Shown: in pieces, positions 7,684-18,000 of the stretch
Numbering within the stretch: the stretch's first letter is position 1
How the letters are laid out: the number at the start of each line of letters is the position of its first letter
Source of the DNA: CAZBSE01 sp964494385
GTDB lineage: Bacteria; Actinomycetota; Humimicrobiia; Humimicrobiales; Humimicrobiaceae
Direction of reading: 5' to 3'
Length of the DNA: 61,118 nt
Assembly (NCBI GenBank): GCA_964494385.1
Contig: CAZBSE010000007.1
Span: forward strand, 1 to 61,118
Notes under the pieces: model-generated
What the model was told of the DNA's origin: nothing
Seen by the model: only the letters and a program-made list of their open reading frames with translations
Database searches by the model: none
Position numbers and translations under genes: made by a program

Positions 7684-9765
7684 TTAATCTCTTATCATTT
7701 TCTTAAATTCTTCTTCAGATATCAGCCTGGTATTATATTTCCGCGCATCCTCAAGCTTGCTTCCCGGGCTATCTCCAACCACAACCGCATCAGTCTCTCC
7801 GCTTACACTTGAGGTAACCCTGCCCCCGAAATCCTCAATGATTCTTTTGGCTTCGTCTCTGGAAAAACTGTCCAGTTTCCCGGTAAGCACAAAATTTTTA
7901 TTGCTAAAAGCTTCTTTCCTGTTTACCTTTTTTAGCCCGGAGACTAAATTTACTCCTGCTTTTTTTAGTTTATCTATTATTTTTATATTTTGTTCCTGGC
8001 CAAAAAAAGAAACTATGCTCTCCGCTATTTTAGGCCCGATTTCATTTATCCTCTCAATTTCATCGTAGGCTGCGCCCATCAGGCTGTCAAGATCCGCAAA
8101 CACTCCTGAGAGCACATCTGCAGTATGAGAACCCACATATCTGATGCCCATGGCAAAAAGCAGCCTTGACAGGGGCCTTCTCTTGCTTTCTTCTATCGCC
8201 TTCAGCAGGTTCCGGGTAGATTTTCCCTTAAAATTTTCCAGGGAAAAAATATCATCATAATCGATATAATAAATATCGGAAGCATCTGCAATCAGTTTTC
8301 TATCCAGAAGTTTTTCTACCACTGCCGGCCCCAGCCCTTCTATATCCATGGCTCCCTTTGAGGCAAAATGGATAATCCTCTCGTACTGCTGGGCGGGACA
8401 GGCCATGGAGGTACATCTCAGCGCAACTTCCCCTTCGGGCTTCACCACATCGGATCCGCATACGGGGCATTTTACGGGCATCTTGAATTCCCTCTGTTTG
8501 CCGTCCCTTTTTTCTTTTATGACCTTTACAATTTCGGGTATTACATCTCCCGCTTTGTGCACCACCACCCAGTCTCCTATCTTTACCTCTTTCCTTCTTA
8601 TCTCATCTTCATTGTGAAGAGTGGCATGGGAAATGGTGGAACCAGCTACTTTTACAGGCTTAAGAACCGCCACCGGTGTCAGTGCGCCGGTCCTTCCCAC
8701 ACTTACTTTTATATCCAGGATTCTGGTAACCTCCTGCTGCGGAGGAAATTTATAGGCAACGGCCCACCTCGGATTCCTGGAAGTCCGGCCCAGCTTCCGC
8801 TGATATGAAAAGTCATTTACTTTTATAACCACGCCATCTGTTTCGTAAAGCAGATTTTTACGCTTTTCCTCCCAATTATCAAGATAATTTTTAATTTCCT
8901 CAAGATCAACTGCTTTTTTTATATTCGGATTTACCTTTAACCCGACTTCAGACAGGTAATTTAACATCTCATAATGGCTGGAAATATTTAGCTCCCCGGT
9001 ACTGACCGCTCCATATATAAATATATTGAGTCTTCTTCTGGCAGTATTTCCCGGATCTATCTGCCTGAGCGAACCTGCTGCCGCATTTCTGGGATTTGCA
9101 AAAGAGGGGAGCCCTTCTTCCTCCCTCTCCGTATTAATTCTTTTAAATTCATCTTTGGCAAGATATACCTCTCCTCTTACCTCCAGCCTGGAAGGTATTT
9201 TAAGCCCGCTTTTTGTAAAAAGTCTTAACGGAATTGCTTTTATGGTTTTTAAGTTGGAAGTTATATCTTCACCCAGGATACCATCACCTCTGGTGGCACC
9301 CCGTGCAAATACCCCATCTTCATATACCAATGAGACTGCTGATCCGTCTATCTTGAGCTCGCATATAAACTCCACTTCATTTTTACCCTTTTCAAGGTCT
9401 TTGTGTACACGTGTAAGAAAATCTTTTAACTCATCGTAGCTGAAAGCATCCTGAAGGCTCAGCATTTTTTCTCCATGCTCTACTGTGCTGAATCCCCCTT
9501 CCAGAGGGGCCCCGATTCGCTGGGTCGGAGAATCTTCAGTAACCAGGCCCGGAAACTTTTTTTCCAGCAGGATTAAATTACGAAGCAGCATATCATACTG
9601 ACGGTCGCTTATTATGGGATTATCCTTTATGTAATAATAGTAGTTATGTCTGTTAAGCTCGTCATGCAGGCTCTTGACTGCAAGTCCGGCCTCTTCCTTT
9701 GCCATATCTTCAATATTTAATTTTAAAAGCCTTTCTAATTTTATTTTTTTTACCCCGTCTTCCAT
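7684..9765 (-). CDS. ligA: NAD-dependent DNA ligase
   Basis: The protein has 693 residues, full length. It seals nicks during replication and repair using NAD. The order is Ia domain with YYxxD-type NMN contacts (about 41-60), adenylation domain with the catalytic Lys138 in LKIDG, OB fold, four-Cys zinc finger (CPVCGSD, then RCTSMACP), helix-hairpin-helix repeats and a C-terminal BRCT domain (about 615-690). The neighbours upstream are the sortase-linked genes, downstream the CPBP protease. Confidence 0.97.
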   Translation of the reverse strand: MEDGVKKIKLERLLKLNIEDMAKEEAGLAVKSLHDELNRHNYYYYIKDNPIISDRQYDMLLRNLILLEKKFPGLVTEDSPTQRIGAPLEGGFSTVEHGEKMLSLQDAFSYDELKDFLTRVHKDLEKGKNEVEFICELKIDGSAVSLVYEDGVFARGATRGDGILGEDITSNLKTIKAIPLRLFTKSGLKIPSRLEVRGEVYLAKDEFKRINTEREEEGLPSFANPRNAAAGSLRQIDPGNTARRRLNIFIYGAVSTGELNISSHYEMLNYLSEVGLKVNPNIKKAVDLEEIKNYLDNWEEKRKNLLYETDGVVIKVNDFSYQRKLGRTSRNPRWAVAYKFPPQQEVTRILDIKVSVGRTGALTPVAVLKPVKVAGSTISHATLHNEDEIRRKEVKIGDWVVVHKAGDVIPEIVKVIKEKRDGKQREFKMPVKCPVCGSDVVKPEGEVALRCTSMACPAQQYERIIHFASKGAMDIEGLGPAVVEKLLDRKLIADASDIYYIDYDDIFSLENFKGKSTRNLLKAIEESKRRPLSRLLFAMGIRYVGSHTADVLSGVFADLDSLMGAAYDEIERINEIGPKIAESIVSFFGQEQNIKIIDKLKKAGVNLVSGLKKVNRKEAFSNKNFVLTGKLDSFSRDEAKRIIEDFGGRVTSSVSGETDAVVVGDSPGSKLEDARKYNTRLISEEEFKKMIRD

Positions 9766-9891
9766 TTTCTAAATCGGCCCTTTTTTAAACTTATATACCT
9801 AAATTATACAAATTATTATTTTTATAGTTAAGCACCAAAAAAATCCAGCGCCAAAAAATATATTTAGTATATGATATCCGGATGTTTTGGG

Positions 9892-10482
9892 TCAAGGTAG
9901 CTCCTGCAGCAGAAATCCAAGATCATACTCTTTATATATCCTTTCAAGCTCCTCAAGGGCTCTTAAAAATAAAAGGTTATTGTCTTTATTCAGCTCTTCA
10001 AGTTCATCTTTGCTATAAGTGGAATAACTGCCGCTTTTATAATAGGAAAGTACCAGGTCGGCTGTTTCAATATCGTTTTCTGCAAATTCAAGTACATACC
10101 CATAGAAAGCTTCCAGGGGTCCGGGGACATCACCAATCTGGATTAATTTCTTCCTGAAATCCTCGGCCGCATCCAGCCTCTCTCCGGCAATCTCACTCAA
10201 GTTATCCACGCTTATAAATTTTTCTTTCATCTTTTCTGACAGAAGGTTTGCCTGTTCCATAAACTCATCCTCTACCGGCTGGTACCTGCAGCCGAATTCT
10301 GCTATTTCTTCTGCTTCCAGCAGCCTTATTGCTTCCAGCATCTCCTTTTTTATCCTGACATTTTCCTCCACCTGTTTTACTTCCGCTGCTTTCCGGCACT
10401 CTACCAGCAGGACATTGCATCCCACCATTACAATCATTGCTGCTGTCAGCACCGTTAAAATTACTTTTTCTTTTACGGTCAC
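9892..10482 (-). CDS. Hypothetical membrane-anchored or lipoprotein, coupled to a sortase
   Basis: The protein has 196 residues and I do not recognise a family. Residues 5-28 form one hydrophobic segment after a basic start (signal anchor). It contains VGC at 20-22, which could be a lipobox, but the position before Gly is a poor match. The rest is helical and acidic (ALEELERIYKEYD at the end), suggesting an extracytoplasmic helical domain. Its start codon overlaps the sortase stop by 4 bases (10479-10482), so it is translated with the sortase and may assist it. Confidence 0.7.
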   Translation of the reverse strand: MTVKEKVILTVLTAAMIVMVGCNVLLVECRKAAEVKQVEENVRIKKEMLEAIRLLEAEEIAEFGCRYQPVEDEFMEQANLLSEKMKEKFISVDNLSEIAGERLDAAEDFRKKLIQIGDVPGPLEAFYGYVLEFAENDIETADLVLSYYKSGSYSTYSKDELEELNKDNNLLFLRALEELERIYKEYDLGFLLQELP

Positions 10483-11201
10483 TGTTTGCCTCCCTTTGCA
10501 TCCAGTCCCAGCGGATATAGGTTCAGCAGTTCCGCAATTATTATGAGCCTCTTTGCAGAAGAATATCTGGGATGGCAGGTGGTAAGCAGGAGTTCACTTT
10601 TTCCCGAACCTTCCAGGATATAAATATCCGTGGGAACAACTATCTGCTGCCCCGTTACCGCGTAAATAAATATCCCGCCCTTAACAGTTTCGAGATAGAT
10701 AAGGTCCCTTTTTTTCAGCTCATCAAGCCTTTCGAAAGGCGAGCCATAAGTAGTCCTGTGCCCTGATATGGTACATCTTCCGACTTCTCCCGGCAGCGGA
10801 GTTTCTTCAATATGGCCCGGCCCCTGCTCTAAAATCAAGCTATCGGCACTTTCATATGAAACCCACTCCAGGTCAATTCTGGGGATTGACATTTTAAGGG
10901 GGAAAAAATCTTCCGCTGCGGGTATTTCATAATCCGTATAATCCTCTTTAAGGGAACTCGCGTCATAAGAGCTGTTGGTTTCCTTACTATATTCGCTATC
11001 TCCTGCAGTTTCCCCCGAAGAATCGGTTATCTCTTGCTCCGCCAGAGCCTGTTTCTGGCTTTCCCACAGATCCAGTTTTGCCTGCCTGCTCTTTTCAGCT
11101 AAAAAATTTACCGCCACGAAATAACATAGGAACAGGGTCCCGGCCCCTATAAAAATATACACTACAATCAGCATTATTCTTGCTTTTTTTGATTTTAACA
11201 T
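10479..11201 (-). CDS. Class E-like sortase (transpeptidase)
   Basis: The protein has 240 residues. Sortases cut a C-terminal LPxTG-type signal and attach the protein to the cell wall. An N-terminal membrane anchor (9-32) and a charged linker of about 60 residues precede the barrel. The catalytic His148 is in CTISGHRTTYG, Cys209 in LLTTCHPR, and Arg218 in SAKRLII. The GHRTTYG and TTC-HP signatures resemble actinobacterial class E enzymes, which are known to prefer LAxTG-type signals. The only substrate seen nearby ends in LPFTG. It is the first gene of a two-gene run. Confidence 0.92.
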   Translation of the reverse strand: MLKSKKARIMLIVVYIFIGAGTLFLCYFVAVNFLAEKSRQAKLDLWESQKQALAEQEITDSSGETAGDSEYSKETNSSYDASSLKEDYTDYEIPAAEDFFPLKMSIPRIDLEWVSYESADSLILEQGPGHIEETPLPGEVGRCTISGHRTTYGSPFERLDELKKRDLIYLETVKGGIFIYAVTGQQIVVPTDIYILEGSGKSELLLTTCHPRYSSAKRLIIIAELLNLYPLGLDAKGGKQ

Positions 11202-11332
11202 TTACTTTTAAAATAAAATTTAAATTTCCTTAAAGCAATTATACCCTATAATCCCTGCAGCCCAAATAAAGCAGTCCGGATATATTAATAGCCGAACTTT
11301 CTGTATATATCCATCCTGTATTCAGTAAAAAC

Positions 11333-11869
11333 TCAATTACTTTCGGTTACGGTTGGATATCCTTTATCTACCCAATCAGTAATCCCGCCCGTCATATTAT
11401 AAATCCCTGTAAAACTGTTTTCCACCAGAATATTAGCCGCATTCCTGCTTCTTCCCCCAATCTTACAATAAACTATTATAGGTTTATCTTTAGGCAATTC
11501 GTTCAATCTGTTTTCAAGCTCCAAAACAGGGATGAGTACTGCTCCCTCGATATGACCCTCCTTAAACTCATCCGGCGTTCTTACATCCAGAATTATATAA
11601 TCCTGGCCGCTGTTTATGATATTATAGGCTTCATCAACAGAGATATCCTTAACTTCTAAGATTGCCTCTTCTTCTGACTGGTTTTCTTCCCTGTCAAGAA
11701 TTTCCTCAGTTTGAGAATTTTCCTCACCGGCAGCCTGTTTTTCATCCTGTATCTTACACCCGGCAGTAACAGTAGAAATTAAAAGTATAAAAACAATAGT
11801 TATAATCGATATTAGTTTTAACTTACTATCTATTATTCTTATTGACATTACTCCCTTCTTTCTAATCAA
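11333..11869 (-). CDS. Rhodanese-domain lipoprotein
   Basis: The protein has 178 residues. A signal peptide ends in a lipobox (TVTAGC, Cys38), followed by a Glu/Gln-rich linker and one rhodanese domain (about 73-175). The active-site loop is CKIGGRS with Cys135 as the sulfur-carrying residue, and DVRTPDEF and GGITDWVDKGYP are typical. Exported single rhodanese domains handle sulfane sulfur or serve as redox/sulfur carriers. A start at Met8 is also possible. The gene is divergent from a sortase gene and sits between two sortases, a position that may matter because the sortase catalytic Cys is sulfur-sensitive (inference). Confidence 0.88.
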   Translation of the reverse strand: MIRKKGVMSIRIIDSKLKLISIITIVFILLISTVTAGCKIQDEKQAAGEENSQTEEILDREENQSEEEAILEVKDISVDEAYNIINSGQDYIILDVRTPDEFKEGHIEGAVLIPVLELENRLNELPKDKPIIVYCKIGGRSRNAANILVENSFTGIYNMTGGITDWVDKGYPTVTESN

Positions 11870-11956
11870 TTTAAATGATTATAATAATTATAAACAATGA
11901 CCTAAAGATATAAAATAAATTTTATTAATGATAAGAATAATGATAGCATTCTATCT

Positions 11957-12601
11957 ATGAATAAAAGAAAACCTTATACCAATAGAAGAAAAAAGATTAT
12001 AAGATACCTTGGAATAACCCTAATAATCATAGGCCTTTTAATTATAATATGGCCATTTTATACAAACTTTGTTCTGACCAGAAGAGAATCCATAATACTC
12101 ACCGCCTGGGGCGAAGAACTCGAAAAACCTCAGGAGACCGGTGCCGAAGAAGAAGAAAATGAAACTGAACTGCAATTAGAAAAGGAAACTGAACTCATTG
12201 ATTCTGAAAAAAAATTACCGTTTAGAATTTACATCCCTGAAATTAATACAGATTGGGTCGTAAATGAGGGCACCGATTATTTAACGCTTAAAGAAGGCCC
12301 TGGCTTCTTTTCAGGATCGGCTCTTCCTGGAGAAATAGGTACCTGTGTAATTGCGGGACACCGGACCACTTACGGAGCCCCTTTTAATAGACTGGACGAG
12401 TTGGAAGAAGGAGATGAAATATTCCTTGAGACAATTGGAAATGAAAGATTTACCTATATTGTCACAGGTGAAGAATCGGTACATCCACAGGATGTAAGTG
12501 TCCTTAAAAATACTGAATACCCTTCACTTGTCCTATCCACCTGCACCCCCAAATATTTTTCTACAAGAAGGCTCATTATATTTGCCAGAATAATTGAATA
12601 A
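11957..12601 (+). CDS. Second class E-like sortase
   Basis: The protein has 214 residues. It has an N-terminal membrane anchor (14-39), a Glu-rich linker (52-86) and a sortase barrel. Catalytic residues are His135 in CVIAGHRTTYGAPF, Cys196 in LSTCTPKY and Arg204 or Arg205. It is clearly a paralogue of the sortase at 10479-11201 but on the opposite strand and with a shorter linker. Two sortases near one large LPFTG protein could mean one anchors it while the other serves different substrates. Confidence 0.92.
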   Translation: MNKRKPYTNRRKKIIRYLGITLIIIGLLIIIWPFYTNFVLTRRESIILTAWGEELEKPQETGAEEEENETELQLEKETELIDSEKKLPFRIYIPEINTDWVVNEGTDYLTLKEGPGFFSGSALPGEIGTCVIAGHRTTYGAPFNRLDELEEGDEIFLETIGNERFTYIVTGEESVHPQDVSVLKNTEYPSLVLSTCTPKYFSTRRLIIFARIIE

Positions 12602-12686
12602 ACAAAATTTAAAAATATAGACCTCTTTATATTTATACTGTAAAATTTACATTATATATAGTTTTATAAAGGAAGAGAGGAATGCA

Positions 12687-13136
12687 ATGAGTGTTAAAAA
12701 AACTACAAAGGTCTCAAAAGCTCCAAAAGATTATGGAAAGGCAATACTTGTACTTACTACCTTGATTTTTGTATTGGTATTGATCTTTACAAGCATTTCT
12801 TTGTGGCAAAACGGCATGGCAAGAAATACAATCCAGCTATTAAAGTACAGAGATTCTTATCAAGCTGTATTTTTAAACAATGGTCAAGTATATTTTGGAA
12901 ATATTACCGAGGTCACTAACAAATATATAATCCTTAAAGATCCGTACTCCATCAAATTGCAGCAAACCCAAGCAGATGAAGAGGGAAGCACAACACAATC
13001 AGAGGTAAAACTGCTGAGCATAGAGGATGAATTTTATAAACCAGCAGGTTATATGCTGATTGAAAAGAGCGGGATACTCTTTATTGAAGAACTGCAAGAT
13101 TCTTCCCAGATTATAGGTATTATTGAAAGTTATTAA
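12687..13136 (+). CDS. Small membrane-anchored protein of unknown function
   Basis: The protein has 149 residues with one N-terminal membrane segment (about 22-44). The outer part begins YQAVFLNNGQVYFGNI, a short beta-rich repeat-like domain. I have seen similar domains in hypothetical proteins of uncultured bacteria but cannot name a function. GGAAGAGAGG precedes the ATG. It follows the sortase by 85 bases in the same direction and is closed by a strong hairpin at 13241-13273, so it probably belongs to the same surface-assembly unit. Confidence 0.75.
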   Translation: MSVKKTTKVSKAPKDYGKAILVLTTLIFVLVLIFTSISLWQNGMARNTIQLLKYRDSYQAVFLNNGQVYFGNITEVTNKYIILKDPYSIKLQQTQADEEGSTTQSEVKLLSIEDEFYKPAGYMLIEKSGILFIEELQDSSQIIGIIESY

Positions 13137-13240
13137 AATAGTATTTATTTGATATTTCTACCTTATCCCTGAAATAACTTTTAAAAGAACCTTTATTGAT
13201 TTTGGTTTAAATAAATTCTTGAAGGATATCGTATATAAAA

Positions 13241-13273
13241 TAAGATAGTCCAGTTAGTGTCTGGACTATCTTA
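13241..13273. terminator. Bidirectional intrinsic terminator
   Basis: TAAGATAGTCCAG and CTGGACTATCTTA form a perfect 13-bp stem with loop TTAGTGT. It has A-rich sequence on the left and TTATTTAC on the right. It lies exactly between the convergent ends of the small membrane protein and the large surface protein. Confidence 0.85.
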
Positions 13274-13342
13274 TTTACATTTCACTGCTATTTCTATCTT
13301 TTAAACTAATCAGCTTATATATCTTAAAAAGATAGATATATA

Positions 13343-16300
13343 TTAGCTGCTGATTTCCAGATTCCTTTTCTTTCTCCTGAAAAGAGATAATATGACCAGT
13401 ACCATTCCGCTAACAATAGAGAATAGACCGGCTATAGGTATAAACAGATTCATTCCCGTAAACGGAAGTTCGGAAATACCCAAAACTTCTATAGTTGGTG
13501 GCGGCGGCGGTGTATTGGTATTTGTCCTATCAAAGCTGTAGTTCTTCTGGGCTGCTCCAACCACTATTCCAGCAATATCGGCCATCTTGGTATATCCTGC
13601 AGGTACAGTGGTTTCTTCGATCCTGTAGGTATCATTTGGCAGATTTGTCCAGCTTACTGACCCGTTTCCGGTTATTGTTTTTTCTCCTGTCACTGCAGCT
13701 CCGCTGGAGTTGTAAAGTGTAAATCCTGCTACATCCGTAGAATCAAGACCGCTCTTGTTTAATGTTATGGAACCAAGAACAGGAATTTTTGTATTTACTC
13801 TACTAAAGCTGTAATTCTGCTGGGCTGCTCCAACCACTATTCCAGTAATATCGGCCATCTTGGTATATCCTGCAGGTACAGTGGTTTCTACAATCTTGTA
13901 TGTATCCCATGGAAGATTGGACCAGGTTACAGAACCGTTTCCTGTAACTGTCTTTTCTCCGCCTACTGCAGCTCCGCCTGAATCGTACAGTGTAAACCCG
14001 GCTGTATCTGCTGTACCAAGTCCTGTTTTGTTTAAGGTTATGGAACCTAAATTAGTTTTATTGTTAACCCTATTAAAGGTATAACTTTGCTGAGCTGCTC
14101 CAACAACTATTCCAGTAATATCGGCAATAGGAGCATATCCTGCTGGTGTGGTAGTCTCTACAATCTTGTATGTATCCCATGGAAGATTGGACCAGGTTAT
14201 GGAACCATTTCCTGTAACAGTCTTTTCTCCACCTACTGGATTATTGCTTGAGTCATACAGGGTAAACCCTGCTGTATCGGTTGCATCAAGGCCTGTTTTG
14301 TTTAAGGTTATGGAACCAAGGTCAGGTGTGTTAACCGCACCTAAGTTATATAGAAGACTTGCACCTCCTGCGGTTCCAATATCATATGGACCTGCAGGGG
14401 TAACAGTTAGGCTGTATGTATATGCATTTGCCGGATCAGGTGTCTCAGTTAAAGTATATGTTCCGTATGCAAGATTTGACCAGGTAGCTACTGGGCTTGC
14501 TGCGCTTACCGTATATGACTGGCTGTAAGCTCCGGGACCAGTAAGTGTAAATTCTACCTTGTCTGTTCCAATTAGTCCGCTCTTGGTAAGAACTATCTTG
14601 CCAAGGTCAGGTGTGTTAACCGCACCTAAGTTATATAGAAGACTTGCACCTCCTGNNNNNNNNNNNNNNNNNNNNNNNNNNNNNNNNNNNNNNNNNNNNN
14701 NNNNNNNNNNNNNNNNNNNNNNNNNNNNNNNNNNNNNNNNNNNNNNNNNNNNNNNCCAAGGTCAGGTGTGTTAACCGCACCTAAGTTATATAGAAGACTT
14801 GCACCTCCTGCGGTTCCAATATCATATGGACCTGCAGGGGTAACAGTTAGGCTGTATGTATATGCATTTGCCGGATCAGGTGTCTCAGTTAAAGTATATG
14901 TTCCGTATGCAAGATTTGACCAGGTAGCTACTGGGCTTGCTGCGCTTACCGTATATGACTGGCTGTAAGCTCCGGGACCAGTAAGTGTAAATTCTACCTT
15001 GTCTGTTCCAATTAGTCCGCTCTTGGTAAGAACTATCTTGCCCGCTTGTGTATTGACTGCGCAAACTTTATATTCTCTATCACTTGATGTATCTACTCTT
15101 ATATCATTTACTTTTATATATCCGCTCGGGACATGTGTTTCTTTGATCCAGTAAGTTCCATAAGCAGTGAGATACCATGTCAGAGAGCCATTACCATTAA
15201 GTCTTTGTTCAGAGCCAATAGCGTGACCGGAATTATCATAAAGTGTGAACCCCGCATATTCACCGGACGGAAGGCCTGAAATCGGGAAGCCACTTTTACA
15301 AAGCTTTATCCATGGATGACAGTCAGTAAAACCAAGTACTTCCAGTATATTTCCATCAGCGTCAATTATTTTAATAAGATAGTCTGTTCCCGGATAATCT
15401 ACGGAATATCCGTCATAAGAAAAATTGCCATCTGCATCGGTGGTTATATGTATATCATCAACAAATGTTCCATCAGCTCTGAGTATCCTTATAGTCAAAT
15501 CCTGATAGGACTGGTAACCACTTCCAGTTATTACAACCTGTTCGCTATAGAAGTAATCCTCTTTATTAGTTGATGATACCTTTATAATTTTATTTTCATA
15601 TAACGGACTATCCTCGATCAGCGTAAAATCAAGATTATCTTTATCAGCAAATTCCGGATCTACTGATATATCATTTTCACCGGGTTCCACACCCTGATAG
15701 TCTGTTTCATTCCCGAATACATCATTATAGTCAACTGTTATATTATTTTTGGTATCATCAGCTACAATTCCTTCCTCATTAAACGCTATAACGTTATGCT
15801 CTATATTCACGTCGTCTGCAGATACAACCACTCCTGCATCATTATCAACTATTATGTTATTCTGGATATTCAGGCCTGAATCCATAGTTACATCTATAGC
15901 CGTTCCGTTACCAGAAAAGGTGTTATCGACTATATTAATGTTTGTCACATCTTCATTGTCTATGTAGATGGCGCTGGCTATATAATTTATAAAAGTAAAG
16001 TTATAGAAACTCAGGTAACTAAGGGGTGTACTGTAGTAAAAGGCGTAATCCAGTGTTGACTGGCCGTCAAATATAACATTATCATATGCAATAAATTTAA
16101 TAGAAAGATCTTCTGTTACAGTTTCATCTTCGGTTTCAGCAGGATTTTCTTCTGTTACGGTTTCANNNNNNNNNNNNNNNNNNNNNNNNNNNNNNNNNNN
16201 NNNNNNNNNNNNNNNNNNNNNNNNNNNNNNNNNNNNNNNNNNNNNNNNNNNNNNNNNNNNNNNNNGTTTCATCTTCGGTTTCAGCAGGATTTTCTTCTGT

Positions 16301-17947
16301 TACGGTTTCAGTTTCAACAGAAACTCCCTCTGTTCCGGTTCCAATACCATCTAGATTTACACTTTCCGTATACGTTCCAGGTAAGAAATAGAGCGTATCA
16401 CCATTAACCGTAAGTGTTAATGCAGTCTCTATGGTGATTGGATCATCTATTGTACCGCTTCCATCATCACTTCCATCTGCTGATATCCAGTATTCTGTGG
16501 TGCCGGAATTATAATCCGATACATTTGCTATAACAGATTTGCTGTAAGCATTACCAGCACTGTCAAGTATAGTTAGCGAAACGGTATAATTACCATCACT
16601 GGAATAAACATGCTGCGGATTTTGTGACGGTGAAGATGAACCGTCTCCGAAATCCCAGAAATATTGGAAAGGAACTATCCCGCTTACAGTCGCACTAAAA
16701 TCTGTTACCACTCCTACGGGTACATAACCATTTTCATCTCTGGGAAAGTTAATATCAATATTTACTTCTTCAATTATTTCTTCCTCTATATTCTCATCTT
16801 CCAGTGCCAGTTCTGATTCTATCTCAGTTGTTTCTTCATTAATTGTTTCTTCATCCGAGCTATCTGGTGTTTCATCTTCAGCAGAACTCTCATCGATGTC
16901 CTCTTCATCCGAAGCTGCTTGCTCTGCTGTTTCTTCGTCTGCAGTTGTAGTTTCTTCATCTGTTGTTGTAGTTTCTTCATCAATTACTTCTTCACCAGTG
17001 TCCTCTTCAGTAGAAGCTGCTTGTTCTGCAGTTTCCTCATCACCTGTTGTAGCTTCTTCGTCTGCTGTTGTAGCTTCTTCATCAACTACTTCTTCACCGG
17101 TGTCCTCTTCAGTAGAAGCTGCTTGTTCTGCAGTTTCCTCACCACCTGTTGTAGCTTCTTCGTCTGTTGTTTCTTCTGCAGCTGTTGTAGTTTCTTCATC
17201 AATTACTTCTTCACCAGTGTCCTGCCCAGTTGTTTCTTCTGCAGTTTCTTCATTATCCAGTGCAGTTTCTTCAGCAGCTATTTCTGCCTGATAGGCTTCC
17301 AGTTCGGCTTTAGTTCTTTCTACTTCACTCTGAGCATTACTCAGGTTCGTATTCTTATCATTTAAGACTTTTTCAGCATTTGAGAGAGCGGCATTAGCCT
17401 TATCTGCTAATGACTGCTTGTTATTAAGCTCAGATTTAGCTTGATCCAATTCGCTCTTTAGAGCCATCAAGTTGGAATTGGCATTATTATATTCATTCGA
17501 AATTGAATTTAGCTCTGCACTGGCGTTTTGCGCTACCGCTTCTGCCGCACTGATTTCTTCTTCAGTTCCGGTTTCTTTTACCCTATTATAAAATGAATTT
17601 GCTTCCTCTGCTGCTGCCTGGGCAAAAATTAATTTTTCCTTAAGCCTATCCACTTCGGGTAAGGCACTGGCAAAACTTTCATTTCTTGAATTAAATTCTC
17701 CCTTTGCAGGTTCTAAATTAGCTTTAGCTTCAGAAGCTGCTTGTTTAGCAGATTCTAAATTGCTCCCGGCTTCAGCAGCCTCAGTTTGAGCAGTCTCCAA
17801 TGCTATTAATGCTTTTCCATATGCTTCTTTAAGATCTTCTTCCGAACTTCCAAATATCACTCCGGGAACAATCCACCAAAAAAGAAAAGCAATTATAACA
17901 ATGAATGCTGTTATCTTGCTTATTATTTTGTTTTTCGTATAAATCAT
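13343..17947 (-). CDS. Giant sortase-anchored surface protein (coiled coil, acidic repeats, PKD, beta-helix, SpaA/Cna-B repeats), two gaps
   Basis: One gene, broken into apparent fragments only by two 100-N gaps (14656-14755, 16166-16265) that shift frame; visible length is about 1,500 residues. In order: signal peptide (1-33); Ala/Glu-rich helical coiled coil (about 35-230); Thr/Glu/Asp repeats built on EEDTGEEVIDEE; a PKD domain (FQYFWDFGDGSSS); a parallel beta-helix region of NosD type (NNIIVDNDAGVVVS); then several SpaA/Cna-B-like repeats (VEFTLTGPGAY, GFTLYDSSG, YGTYTLTET). The C-terminal sorting signal is LPFTG, a membrane span and RRKKRN. It is probably a wall-anchored adhesin or stalk. 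Two sortases are nearby. Transcription seems controlled by a terminator-bearing leader (see 17973-18120). Confidence 0.9.
14316..15040 (-). repeat. Near-identical 285-bp tandem repeats (95-residue SpaA-like units) around gap 1
   Basis: The segment starting CCAAGGTCAGGTGTG at 14316 recurs at 14601 (spacing 285 bases, 95 codons) and again at 14756, just beyond the gap. As far as I can read, the sequence is identical across the copies. The 14656-14755 gap is therefore a collapsed repeat array of unknown copy number. Confidence 0.9.
16121..16310 (-). repeat. 45-bp repeat (15 residues, VTEENPAETEDE) flanking gap 2
   Basis: GTTTCATCTTCGGTTTCAGC begins the same 45-base string at 16121 and at 16266, on the two sides of the 100-N gap. 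The gap is most likely a run of this acidic 15-residue repeat, of unknown copy number. Confidence 0.85.
16960..17235 (-). repeat. Acidic Thr/Glu repeats in the surface protein
   Basis: Three imperfect copies of a unit of about 35-40 residues built on EEDTGEEVIDEETTT and TADEETAEQAAS. They are low-complexity, strongly negative and likely a flexible wall-spanning stalk. Confidence 0.8.
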
Positions 17948-17972
17948 TTCTTACCTCTTAATTTTAATTAAA

Positions 17973-18000
17973 ATAAAAAAACCGACTATTTAGTCGGTTT
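17973..18000 (-). terminator. Leader terminator just upstream of the surface-protein start
   Basis: On the minus strand AAACCGACTA/TAGTCGGTTT forms a tight hairpin followed directly by TTTTTTTATTTT, ending about 25 bases before the ATG at 17947. A terminator between promoter and start codon is the usual sign of attenuation or a transcriptional riboswitch. Confidence 0.8.

Noticed and set aside
13343..16272. Separate genes at 13343-13858 and 14626-16272
   Set aside because: Both are pieces of one frame cut by N-gaps; the ends run through or into N fillers out of frame.
14316..17235. Repeats in the surface gene as a CRISPR array
   Set aside because: Repeats are contiguous coding units in frame, with no spacers or Cas genes.
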